A stretch of 64,000 bases of DNA from the IMG/VR virus record IMGVR_UViG_3300046007_012472, positions 1-64,000 of that record. One strand, given 5' to 3'. Of the stretch, positions 22,256 through 30,842 are shown piece after piece. The notes beneath the pieces were generated by a model. The model saw nothing but the letters and a program-made list of their open reading frames with translations, was not told the DNA's origin and did not search any database. Position 1 is the first letter of the stretch. Every line of letters begins with the position of its first letter. Position numbers and translations under genes: made by a program. This DNA comes from a virus.

Positions 22256-25200
22256 ATGAGTGAAGTCAATAAGTTTAGATTAAAAGATGCAAGAATTCTC
22301 AGCACTCTTGATAAGAATCTCGCACCATTTCTATTAAACACAGCAGGATTTAGAGATCCTGACACAAAGACAGCTGGCGTTATGTCTCTTGAAGTAGAAG
22401 AGAGCATGTTTGAGCCAACCATAAAAGGAAAGGCATTGATAAGAGATTATAGCGGATTGGGTAATAATTTCGGTCAAGTTGTATTTCCGTATTTAGGAAT
22501 CGGTGGTTATGATATTCTAGAGTTGACTTTTGAAACCGAAAAAGTAACAAATGGTTTACCAATCCCTGATGGTAGTGAAGCTAGTTACAAATTTCAATTT
22601 TTAATATACGCATTCTCGCAAGAATCTGGTGAGGCAAATTCTTTGTATGCAAATAGTACAGTACCAAGAATAATCACATTAAAACTTGCTTCACCGGAAT
22701 TCGCATTGATGAATTATTTGTTTTTTGATTATTTTGGAGAACAAGATGAAAACCTAGAACTGAAAGAGGATTTGATAATACCGATTTCAAAGACAGAAAA
22801 TAAAAAAGAGGAAAATAAAAAAGAGGAAGAGGAACAACAAGAGGGAGTTCCATATACAGGAGAAGGGCTGGTTCAGTTTTTAGTTAATGGTCTTAATGGT
22901 CAATTAAAAAACAACGGCTTAAATGAAGTCCCTTTAAAATACGAAGAAGCTTTGAATTGGATTTGGTTAAAAAGAAATTATAATTTTTATCCGTGGGGAA
23001 AAATGGCAAGTCCCCCAAGAATGAATCAATTGGTGCAGATGCTAGCCGAAAATGCTGTACACAAGGATTGGAAAACAAATAATACAAAAGCAGCAAATTT
23101 TTTCTTTTGGAGAACACTTGATTCTTGGAATTTTTTCTCACTTGAAAAATTGGTAAAACTCCCCCCAACAAGAAATTATGTTCTTTCTGGTTACATGAAT
23201 TATGCGGAATCCATTCAGAATTTAAAATCCAATAACATATCCGAAGGATTGTTGAGAACATCCGACGAAATGGACAATTTGGCGTTGTTGAATTCTTATG
23301 CATATGGTTCAAATTATGTGTTTGTGGAACCAAAATATACCGACGATCCTTATTCAAGGTATCTTGATTCGGCAAAAGCTCATATAATCCAAGAAATAAA
23401 ATATGATTACATTGAAGACGGCAAATATTGGTCAAGATTGGAACAACCGGAACAGGTCCAATTTTCTTTGTCAAGGCAATTAGCCTTCGTTCCAGGTTCA
23501 CCAGCAATACAAAAATTTTCAAAAGCAATTTCAAAAAATCGCATAATCGACAAAAATTATGGTTATTTTTCTCCTGGGTTTTTTAATCGGCAGAATAATG
23601 TTCCATGGGAGTATTATGGTTATGATTACTCTACAAGACAAGAAGAAACTTTATGGCAAACTCAATTTGATATAACAGATCTTGAGGGAGATAGAGTACG
23701 CTGGCTTTACAAGGAAATCAAACAAAAACTAAAACAAAATCAAGAACTTTATGCAAAGCTGAAAAATCTAAAAGAAAAATGGAAAGTTTATAAATGTTCC
23801 ATTTGTTGTGCAGGTGATATACCAGGAGCCACCCTGCCAGCAGGAACTCCAGGAGAAATTGCAAATATTCCTGGAAGCACTTTTGAGTTTAAATCGGAAA
23901 AATTTGAAAAGTCATTCAATCTGAGAGATAAAAATTTATCACAGTATGAAATAGTTGCTGCTGGCTCGTTCAGTGATGTATTGAATTACGACTCTTCTAA
24001 AGTGGGAGTTGGGATAACTTTTGAAAATGAAGAAGGGGAAATCGAAACATTTCAAAATGAATGGACCAAGAGTGGATTGACCTTGAGTTATAATTTGAAC
24101 GAAAGTCCATATAATTTGAGCCTTGGGGAATTTTTTAGTCTAGAAAAAGAGCCGGATAATTTTGTAAAATACAGATTTGATCTTGAAATAAAAAGACACG
24201 AAAAATTAAAACAAATCCTAGAAAAAAATAAAATAGCAAGACAAATAAGAAAAGACAAATATATCAAAGGAGCTTCTGGATATACTGCTGCATATAAATC
24301 AAAAAATGAAGTATGTCTTCAACAGGGATGTACCGGAACCTGTTTGTGTCCAACTGAATATCCAGAAACAGTACAAAATAAAGTCAATTTGGTTGTAGGT
24401 GCACATGAAGAACTTTCTTTGCATGAAGATAAAATATATGCACAAATAGATCCAATAATTGCTAAACTTCAACATCTAAAAAATGAATTTAAGGATCTTT
24501 ATTCCAAGTATTGGTCAAGAAAAGCATTTTTCTTTTCTAGAAATATAGATTTTTCTACTTTTCTTACTTCCGGAAATAATTTATTCAACATAAAAAGCAT
24601 AAAAAGAACACCCATTCGTGGAAGCAAATATGAGCCATTTGCTCTTAGAAAACCTTTAGCTGGAAATATGGTTCCAGGTGTCACGGGAGCTCTGGATTAT
24701 TATGGTAAACCGGTAGCAAGCCCTGTAGCAAATCCATTGTGGTCAGGAACGACATCAACATGCATGTATCCATATGAAGTTCCCCCATATGTGGATGATT
24801 TGGGGTATATGAATTCTGTAGATTCGATAAACACATATAATGGAAACGATGTTTGTGGTGTCACTGCAGTAAATGTTTACTATAATAGAGGATATGACAG
24901 CGGAGCTTTAGGTGTTGGTGGGGGGAATGCAGATTTTTGGTCTTCGTTTGAAAATCCATATTCTGCGTTTCCATACAGCGAAGCCAGTGAAGAGCGACCG
25001 AAAGGTCCTATTTGGTATAGAAACTGGTTGGTTTCATACAGAATAACAATATTAAAACCACCATGTCTGAACAGACAACCTCCATGTTTTGAGGGAGATT
25101 GCAGTTGTGATGAAATAAATCTGGATCTTCATATGCATTTTGAGGCATTTGCAAATTATAAAAATGCTGAGATTTTACAGGGAACTCCAGGAACATCTGG

Positions 25201-27490
25201 TTCGGTTCAAATAATAAATTATTCCCACGCACAACTTTCAAAAAATTGCGATGGATGTAAAATAAGAATATTGAATGTTGAACCTGCTTCTAGTGTTAAA
25301 CTTTATCACCCGTGGGCAGCTGATGAATTGCCGGGGTTATGTGGTCCGGCTGGATCATTTAGTTTAGATGATTATAATAATTACAAAAGATCAGCCAGTC
25401 TATTTAAAAGAAACCCAGGAATAACAGGAACAAATGACTTTGATGACGGTGATCTTCCTCCTCATCTTGTCCTCGAAGGACTTGAAAGTTTCGTCAGAGT
25501 AGAATTTACTCAGCCTATAGGAGCTGAAACATTACAGGATTTTCCTGAAGGGTTTGTCGATACTCATGGAAGTGAATATTTCTTGCCATATATCGTACTG
25601 GCAACGGCAGGACCATTTGGTGCACAATCGGCAAGGACAAACATAGCAGTTATCGGGCAAGATCCTTTTGGGTTCGATTTAGCTGTAAAGAAAATAAAGA
25701 ATAGAGATGATTTTGCAAATATGAATTTGATGTTTACAGATGATATTAAAGCAAAATTTGTCCCAGACGCTATAGAAAATGATCTAAATAAAAAACCGTA
25801 TCCTGATCTAAGAACTCCATTTGGAACATCTTCTTCTTGGATGAAAACAAATCAAAATTCACTTTTTTATAAACCAAAAGACGGTGTTGCAGATCTTTTC
25901 GTTCCCAATGGAGTACAGGATATATTCAGGGCATCTGCTTTAGAGAGAAGTTACCCAGCTAAGACATGGTGGGATATGTGGGTATCTTTGCCTCCCATGG
26001 CTGTATCTACATTTTACAATAGACATGATGTTACTGGAATAAGTAGAGCAGCAAGTGAAACAAGTCCAGGAATATCATATGGCGGTCCTGGAGTGGGATT
26101 CTATATTGAAAATGCATTAGTAGCAGAACCTTTCCTGTATACAGGAGGATGTTCCGGTCAGAGTGGGGATTCTTGTTCTCCTACAGATAAACCATGGCCA
26201 CTGTTCTTACACCCAGACACCGAACAATTTATTTCCGGTGCATTTGCATCTGATGCCGCTGTTATTCCGTTCTCGGAACTTTTCCAAACAGCAGAATTTG
26301 CAACAGGACCGGCAGGCACCACAACATTTATTCCTGGGAAAACTGCATCTGTATTGTCCAATGATCCATCAAACTATGTTTATAGAATTGCAAATTTCCC
26401 ACACATTCGAGATCTTGCAGGACTTTCTGCATTGGACAGGATACCGTATGATACCATATCATATCCAGTTGGAACTTTAATATGGGGATCTGGACTAAAT
26501 TCCACATACACCTATCCGGGGGGTGTGCTTTACGATCATCAACTTGTTCATTATTTTGATATTTCCAGAAAAACTCAATACGGTCTAGTCCAATTGAATT
26601 CGGACTCAATGCCGTCTTTGTTATCTTTAATAGGAGGAGTGGGCGGGGAGATAGAAAAAATTCAAGAGTACCAAAAATGGGTATCTAATAAACTCATAGA
26701 CTGGTATCAAAATACCATTTTTGACAACAATTTTTCGGCTCAATTTGTTGTTATGTCTAAAGTTGATGGCGGATGTAAGGGATACCAGTGTATGAATCCG
26801 GACGGATTTACCGGAATAGCCGGATGCCCACCAACCGATCCCCTGTGCAACTGCCCCTGCCAAGGAAAAGGTCAGAACAAAGGAAAACTACTATCAACAT
26901 ATGTTGAACCTAGTAGTGAAATGCCAGATGAAATAGTTTTGAGACCAGACTTGATGGACATGTACGAAGATAAATTTGTAGGAATCACAAAATCTCCTCA
27001 ATATTATTGGGGACAAGAACCATCATCTCTCCAATTGAAACAATTGGAAAAAACTCTTTCTGAATGCAATTTGGTAAAAAATCACCCTCAATTCGGAGAA
27101 TCTTGGTTGGGTTGTGTTTGGGATGACCCAGACAGCAAATATAATTGCATATGTCCGATCATAAATAAAAATTTCCCCCTATACATGAAGTATAACAGGA
27201 CAAATGCCACTTTCTGGGAAACACCATTAGAGGCACCATTATACAGAACAGCACAAATGGCACTGTTCAATTCAAATAAAATAACTATAGATGTGCCTGG
27301 AGATTTTTATCTTGTTACGGGAGATGTCGTAACTGTTGACGCTAAAAAACTTGGAACTGGCATGTATTCAAGATTTTCTGGTAAGTGGATTGTATCGACA
27401 ATAAAACATCTTTTTACGGGTGATGGTCACATGATGAGACTTGTTTTGTCTAGAGAATTGCCGCATCCAAGCGATGGAGAGGGGGATTAA
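22256..27490 (+). CDS. Very large baseplate hub-type protein (gp27/gp5-like core with insertions)
   Basis: 1744 aa. The first 170 residues (FRLKDARILSTLD, MSLEVEESMFEP, FGQVVFPYLGIGGYDILEL, ITLKLASPEFA) resemble the first barrel of T4-like hub proteins. A Lys/Glu linker (about 180-200) follows, then a coiled-coil (KQKLKQNQELYAKLKNLKE, about 500) and several Cys-rich inserts (CSICC; CTGTCLC; CDGCK; CPCQG). The last 60 residues (GDVVTVDAKKLG, SGKWIVSTIKHLFTG, MMRLVLSRE) are the usual hub C-terminus. It lies between gp53 and gp25, where cyanophages carry a hub gene. I see no lysozyme domain. It is several times larger than T4 gp27 (391 aa). Confidence 0.7.
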   Translation: MSEVNKFRLKDARILSTLDKNLAPFLLNTAGFRDPDTKTAGVMSLEVEESMFEPTIKGKALIRDYSGLGNNFGQVVFPYLGIGGYDILELTFETEKVTNGLPIPDGSEASYKFQFLIYAFSQESGEANSLYANSTVPRIITLKLASPEFALMNYLFFDYFGEQDENLELKEDLIIPISKTENKKEENKKEEEEQQEGVPYTGEGLVQFLVNGLNGQLKNNGLNEVPLKYEEALNWIWLKRNYNFYPWGKMASPPRMNQLVQMLAENAVHKDWKTNNTKAANFFFWRTLDSWNFFSLEKLVKLPPTRNYVLSGYMNYAESIQNLKSNNISEGLLRTSDEMDNLALLNSYAYGSNYVFVEPKYTDDPYSRYLDSAKAHIIQEIKYDYIEDGKYWSRLEQPEQVQFSLSRQLAFVPGSPAIQKFSKAISKNRIIDKNYGYFSPGFFNRQNNVPWEYYGYDYSTRQEETLWQTQFDITDLEGDRVRWLYKEIKQKLKQNQELYAKLKNLKEKWKVYKCSICCAGDIPGATLPAGTPGEIANIPGSTFEFKSEKFEKSFNLRDKNLSQYEIVAAGSFSDVLNYDSSKVGVGITFENEEGEIETFQNEWTKSGLTLSYNLNESPYNLSLGEFFSLEKEPDNFVKYRFDLEIKRHEKLKQILEKNKIARQIRKDKYIKGASGYTAAYKSKNEVCLQQGCTGTCLCPTEYPETVQNKVNLVVGAHEELSLHEDKIYAQIDPIIAKLQHLKNEFKDLYSKYWSRKAFFFSRNIDFSTFLTSGNNLFNIKSIKRTPIRGSKYEPFALRKPLAGNMVPGVTGALDYYGKPVASPVANPLWSGTTSTCMYPYEVPPYVDDLGYMNSVDSINTYNGNDVCGVTAVNVYYNRGYDSGALGVGGGNADFWSSFENPYSAFPYSEASEERPKGPIWYRNWLVSYRITILKPPCLNRQPPCFEGDCSCDEINLDLHMHFEAFANYKNAEILQGTPGTSGSVQIINYSHAQLSKNCDGCKIRILNVEPASSVKLYHPWAADELPGLCGPAGSFSLDDYNNYKRSASLFKRNPGITGTNDFDDGDLPPHLVLEGLESFVRVEFTQPIGAETLQDFPEGFVDTHGSEYFLPYIVLATAGPFGAQSARTNIAVIGQDPFGFDLAVKKIKNRDDFANMNLMFTDDIKAKFVPDAIENDLNKKPYPDLRTPFGTSSSWMKTNQNSLFYKPKDGVADLFVPNGVQDIFRASALERSYPAKTWWDMWVSLPPMAVSTFYNRHDVTGISRAASETSPGISYGGPGVGFYIENALVAEPFLYTGGCSGQSGDSCSPTDKPWPLFLHPDTEQFISGAFASDAAVIPFSELFQTAEFATGPAGTTTFIPGKTASVLSNDPSNYVYRIANFPHIRDLAGLSALDRIPYDTISYPVGTLIWGSGLNSTYTYPGGVLYDHQLVHYFDISRKTQYGLVQLNSDSMPSLLSLIGGVGGEIEKIQEYQKWVSNKLIDWYQNTIFDNNFSAQFVVMSKVDGGCKGYQCMNPDGFTGIAGCPPTDPLCNCPCQGKGQNKGKLLSTYVEPSSEMPDEIVLRPDLMDMYEDKFVGITKSPQYYWGQEPSSLQLKQLEKTLSECNLVKNHPQFGESWLGCVWDDPDSKYNCICPIINKNFPLYMKYNRTNATFWETPLEAPLYRTAQMALFNSNKITIDVPGDFYLVTGDVVTVDAKKLGTGMYSRFSGKWIVSTIKHLFTGDGHMMRLVLSRELPHPSDGEGD

Positions 27491-27493
27491 TAT

Positions 27494-27895
27494 ATGTCAT
27501 CTTTTAAACCAAACCTAGAAAGTTATAAAGATTTTGATTTTGATTTCTTTTCAAATGATGTTAGCAAAGATGTGAAAACCAGAACCGGAATGTCATCAAT
27601 ATCACAATCCATAAAAAATATAATCTTGACCTCTCCCGGAGAAAGACCCTTTTCAGACATAGGTTCGGATCTTTACAGTTATTTGTTCGAAAACCCAAAA
27701 GGAGACGAATTAGTTTACATAACAAGTCTAATAGTGGCTGCCATAGGAAAACATGAGCCCAGAGTTGTCGTGGAATATAATGATGTCACGGTGACAAACG
27801 AGGGAAATGGCAAACTAACAATAAATATTAAATATAGAATGGCAAACAATTTAGAATCCAACTTGGTTCAAACATTAAATTTAACTTTGGAATAG
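27494..27895 (+). CDS. 25: Baseplate wedge protein gp25
   Basis: 133 aa. TGMSSISQSIKNIILTSPGERPF, in two overlapping blocks, then DIGSDLYSYLFENP is the gp25/GPW family signature, including the conserved P-G-E-R-x-x-x-P/S and G-x-x-L. In T4, gp25 sits in the inner wedge with gp6 and gp53 and triggers sheath assembly. Length matches T4 (132 aa). Gene order gp25-gp6 is as in cyanophages. Confidence 0.95.
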   Translation: MSSFKPNLESYKDFDFDFFSNDVSKDVKTRTGMSSISQSIKNIILTSPGERPFSDIGSDLYSYLFENPKGDELVYITSLIVAAIGKHEPRVVVEYNDVTVTNEGNGKLTINIKYRMANNLESNLVQTLNLTLE

Positions 27896-27902
27896 AGGAA
27901 CA

Positions 27903-29663
27903 ATGGCGGCGAATGATATTACAATCTCAGATTTAACTTTTGAAGGCATCAGAGACTCACTGATTGAGTATTTGAAAAAACAAAACACATTCAAAGATTA
28001 TAATTTTGAAGGTTCTGCCATTCGAACTTTAATTGACCTATTGGCATACAATACTTTTTATTATGGTTACTATTCGAATATGATGGCAAACGAGATGTTT
28101 TTGGATACGGCTAAAATGGAAAATTCCATGATATCCCTAACCAAACCATTAGGTTATGTTGTTTACAATTCCTTGTCTGCAAAATCAACACTTAAGCTAA
28201 CCGATGTAAATCCATCATATTCTTCCTTATCTGCATTTTCCACATTTAAAGGAACAAATCCGGCGGGTAGACCTTATTATTTCTACAACATAAGATCTAT
28301 AGCAATAAAGGAAAGTGATGTTATAAATGGTTTATATGAAACACCTTCTTTTGAGGTGTATGAAGGAAGGGGTCTTATCAGAAGACAATTGGTTCAGGTC
28401 GATCTAACAACTCAAAGTTTTTCTTTACCTAATGTGGAGATAGATCCAAGAACAATAACCATTGAAGTCGGGGATGCGAATAGCGAAAATCTTTCATTGT
28501 GGACGAATTACTATTTGTCTCCCGATACCATTGTCGGATCAAATACCGAAGTGTTTTTTATCGAGAGAACAAAAGTTGGATATAATGTGAATTTTGGAAA
28601 AATATCTTTTGATGACGATGGTGGGTCCAGCAATGGAAAACAAATAACAGATCAAAATACGGTATATGTCTCATATCTGGTGTCATCGGGTTCAAATGCA
28701 AACGGAATATCAAACATAAAATTTGTATCTGACCCTGTTAATTCTTTGATTGCAAAACAAACAACTTTAGTAGAAATGTTGATAAATTCCAGAAACGGAA
28801 CATCTTCTCCCGATTTGGATGAAATACGATTCTTCGCTCCCAAGTCATTTGCAAGCCAGGGAAGAGTCGTTACAAAAAATGATTACTATGCTGTATTGAA
28901 CGAATTGGGATATGGTGCAGGAACATCCCCTGAATTTGGATATAAAGTTTTTGGAGGAGAAGAAGCGACTCCGCCCGTTTACGGTAGAGTCTTTGTGAGC
29001 ATAATAGATTTGAATCCTACAGATGAAAGTGATTATACGCAACAAAGCGAAATAAACAGGATTCTATCCACACTGAAAAATAAATCTGTAGTTAGTATTT
29101 TGCCAGAATACCTAGCACCATTCACGGTCAAAATTGCTTTAACATTATCGTTGACCAACAAAGCTTCAAAATCTCCCGGAGTTGCTGGTCAAATAAGAAC
29201 CTCTGTCAGAAACGCTCTTGAAGCCGAATATGGAGCGAAGAAATATGACAGGAGTTTTATAGAAATCGACATTAAAAATATAGCCAGAAATGCTTATTTG
29301 GGAACCGATGTTCCGAATGTTTTTATGGATATAATTATATCAAGTCCAAAAGTGCCAGATGCTCAGGCAAGAAAAATAAATTTGAAAAATCAAATAAGTT
29401 CGGTAAAAATAACAGGATTTGACGATCCAAATTATTACGCACAAGACAACGGCAAACACATATATTTGTATCAAAAAACGACTCTTATATCCAAAGATCC
29501 TATAGGTGAAGTTGATTTGACTAATGGAATAATAAGCATATATCCGAATGTCACCTCAAATGAATTGGTATTTTCAGTTAAAGTACCTGATAATAATTTT
29601 ACGGCAAAAGACGAGATTGTATCATACTTAGACACCACAAACGATTTAAAGATTAACATCTAA
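27903..29663 (+). CDS. 6: Baseplate wedge protein gp6
   Basis: 586 aa (T4 gp6 660). The N-terminus TFEGIRDSLIEYLKKQ, NFEGSAIRTLIDLLAYNT, YGYYSNMMANEMFLDTA is diagnostic of gp6 (baseplate J-like family). FFAPKSFASQGRVVTKNDYYAVL about residue 310, in two blocks, is the conserved middle region. Dimers of gp6 form the ring connecting wedges around the hub. Its stop shares a base with the next start (TAATG). Confidence 0.9.
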   Translation: MAANDITISDLTFEGIRDSLIEYLKKQNTFKDYNFEGSAIRTLIDLLAYNTFYYGYYSNMMANEMFLDTAKMENSMISLTKPLGYVVYNSLSAKSTLKLTDVNPSYSSLSAFSTFKGTNPAGRPYYFYNIRSIAIKESDVINGLYETPSFEVYEGRGLIRRQLVQVDLTTQSFSLPNVEIDPRTITIEVGDANSENLSLWTNYYLSPDTIVGSNTEVFFIERTKVGYNVNFGKISFDDDGGSSNGKQITDQNTVYVSYLVSSGSNANGISNIKFVSDPVNSLIAKQTTLVEMLINSRNGTSSPDLDEIRFFAPKSFASQGRVVTKNDYYAVLNELGYGAGTSPEFGYKVFGGEEATPPVYGRVFVSIIDLNPTDESDYTQQSEINRILSTLKNKSVVSILPEYLAPFTVKIALTLSLTNKASKSPGVAGQIRTSVRNALEAEYGAKKYDRSFIEIDIKNIARNAYLGTDVPNVFMDIIISSPKVPDAQARKINLKNQISSVKITGFDDPNYYAQDNGKHIYLYQKTTLISKDPIGEVDLTNGIISIYPNVTSNELVFSVKVPDNNFTAKDEIVSYLDTTNDLKINI

Positions 29664-30838
29664 TGCTACTTTTTTTCAGAGGCGCAACATTCCCCACACC
29701 CACCGGCATCTTTCAAAAGATGCAGGCAAATTCTGCTTCAGCACTTGATATTAAGAAGCAAAATTTCAATCCGGTACAAGTAAAAAACCAAATACCTTTT
29801 TGGTTAACAAAAGAATCTTCTAATTTCACAAGATTTTTACAACTGTATTATGATTGGCTAGCTAATTCTTTTGGTTATTCGGGTGCAAATGTGATGGACA
29901 TCGCCAAATTATTCGATGTCGATGAGACACCAGAATTTCTATTGCCGAATTTCGTGAAAAATTATGCTCCTGATATACAGGGAATTTATAATATTGATCC
30001 GGAAAACAGGCCAACACCGGAACAGATAAGAAGAACAATTAAAAACATCAAGACTGAATTGTATCAAAGAAAGTCAAACGAAGATGCATTCAGGACATTG
30101 ATGTCATCTCTTTTTGGAATTACTGCAGATACGATCAGAATCAGTTATCCAAAAAGAAAATTGATGAGATTGAACGGTGGTAGATTAGATTGGATGATAA
30201 ACACCGATTATTATGGTGTGACGGGAGAATATTCACAAGACAGATATACCATGGTTGGAAGCCACTTGAATCAAGGAGTATTGCCGGATTCAAACATGTG
30301 GCAGGATTTTTCATATGTTTTGAGTTCTGAAATAGACGATTCAAATCCATATTACGAAGCGGTTGTGAAGGAAACATTACATCCTGCTGGAATCCTTGGT
30401 CTATATGAAAAGATAGAACGATATTCGGAGGGTGATTATGAACCCGGTCCAATAGAAAATTATGAGATTCCTAAAGTGGCTAATTATTATCCTTACAATT
30501 TACAGTCAACAGCAACATTACCCAGATGCACTGGTTGCACAGGAGAATTAAGTTTTAATGGCTGGAAATATCCAACCTTTGAATATCCATCTTGGGATCT
30601 TGAAATATCAAGCAAAACTCCTGTAGATTTTGGAGATATAACATTGAATGATTTTTTTACACTGTCTCCGGTTGAAGGACAAGTTTGGCCAAATGATGAG
30701 ATAGGAACATCTTGTGTTATTTCTTGTGGAGAAAGTGGTGATATAGAATTTAAATACTCTATAAACAATGATTTGACAGTTTCTGAACAAAGTGAAATAG
30801 ACAGCAACAATGTGTTCTTTGAAAAGGCACAGGAGTAA
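29663..30838 (+). CDS. Baseplate/tail structural protein of the wedge operon
   Basis: 391 aa. The N-terminal half has IPFWLTKESSNFTRFLQLYYDWL, in two parts, then DETPEFLLPNFVKNYAPDI and RTLMSSLFGI, a helix-rich region seen in T4-like phages between gp6 and the fibre genes (position of gp7/gp8). The C-terminal quarter is beta-rich with two CxxC pairs (RCTGCTGE; VISCGES). A role linking wedge to peripheral fibres is likely from position. It overlaps gp6 by one base and precedes the PKD-containing gene. Confidence 0.6.
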   Translation: MLLFFRGATFPTPTGIFQKMQANSASALDIKKQNFNPVQVKNQIPFWLTKESSNFTRFLQLYYDWLANSFGYSGANVMDIAKLFDVDETPEFLLPNFVKNYAPDIQGIYNIDPENRPTPEQIRRTIKNIKTELYQRKSNEDAFRTLMSSLFGITADTIRISYPKRKLMRLNGGRLDWMINTDYYGVTGEYSQDRYTMVGSHLNQGVLPDSNMWQDFSYVLSSEIDDSNPYYEAVVKETLHPAGILGLYEKIERYSEGDYEPGPIENYEIPKVANYYPYNLQSTATLPRCTGCTGELSFNGWKYPTFEYPSWDLEISSKTPVDFGDITLNDFFTLSPVEGQVWPNDEIGTSCVISCGESGDIEFKYSINNDLTVSEQSEIDSNNVFFEKAQE

Positions 30839-30842
30839 TCAA

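Noticed and set aside
23000-24000. Long antisense frames opposite the hub gene
   Set aside because: Shadow frames of strongly coding plus-strand sequence, with no start signals and no recognisable protein pattern.
30810-30842. Upstream extension of the PKD-containing protein
   Set aside because: It overlaps the end of the preceding gene and would begin MCSLKRH, whereas ATG 30843 starts a normal MAFLEGL sequence.
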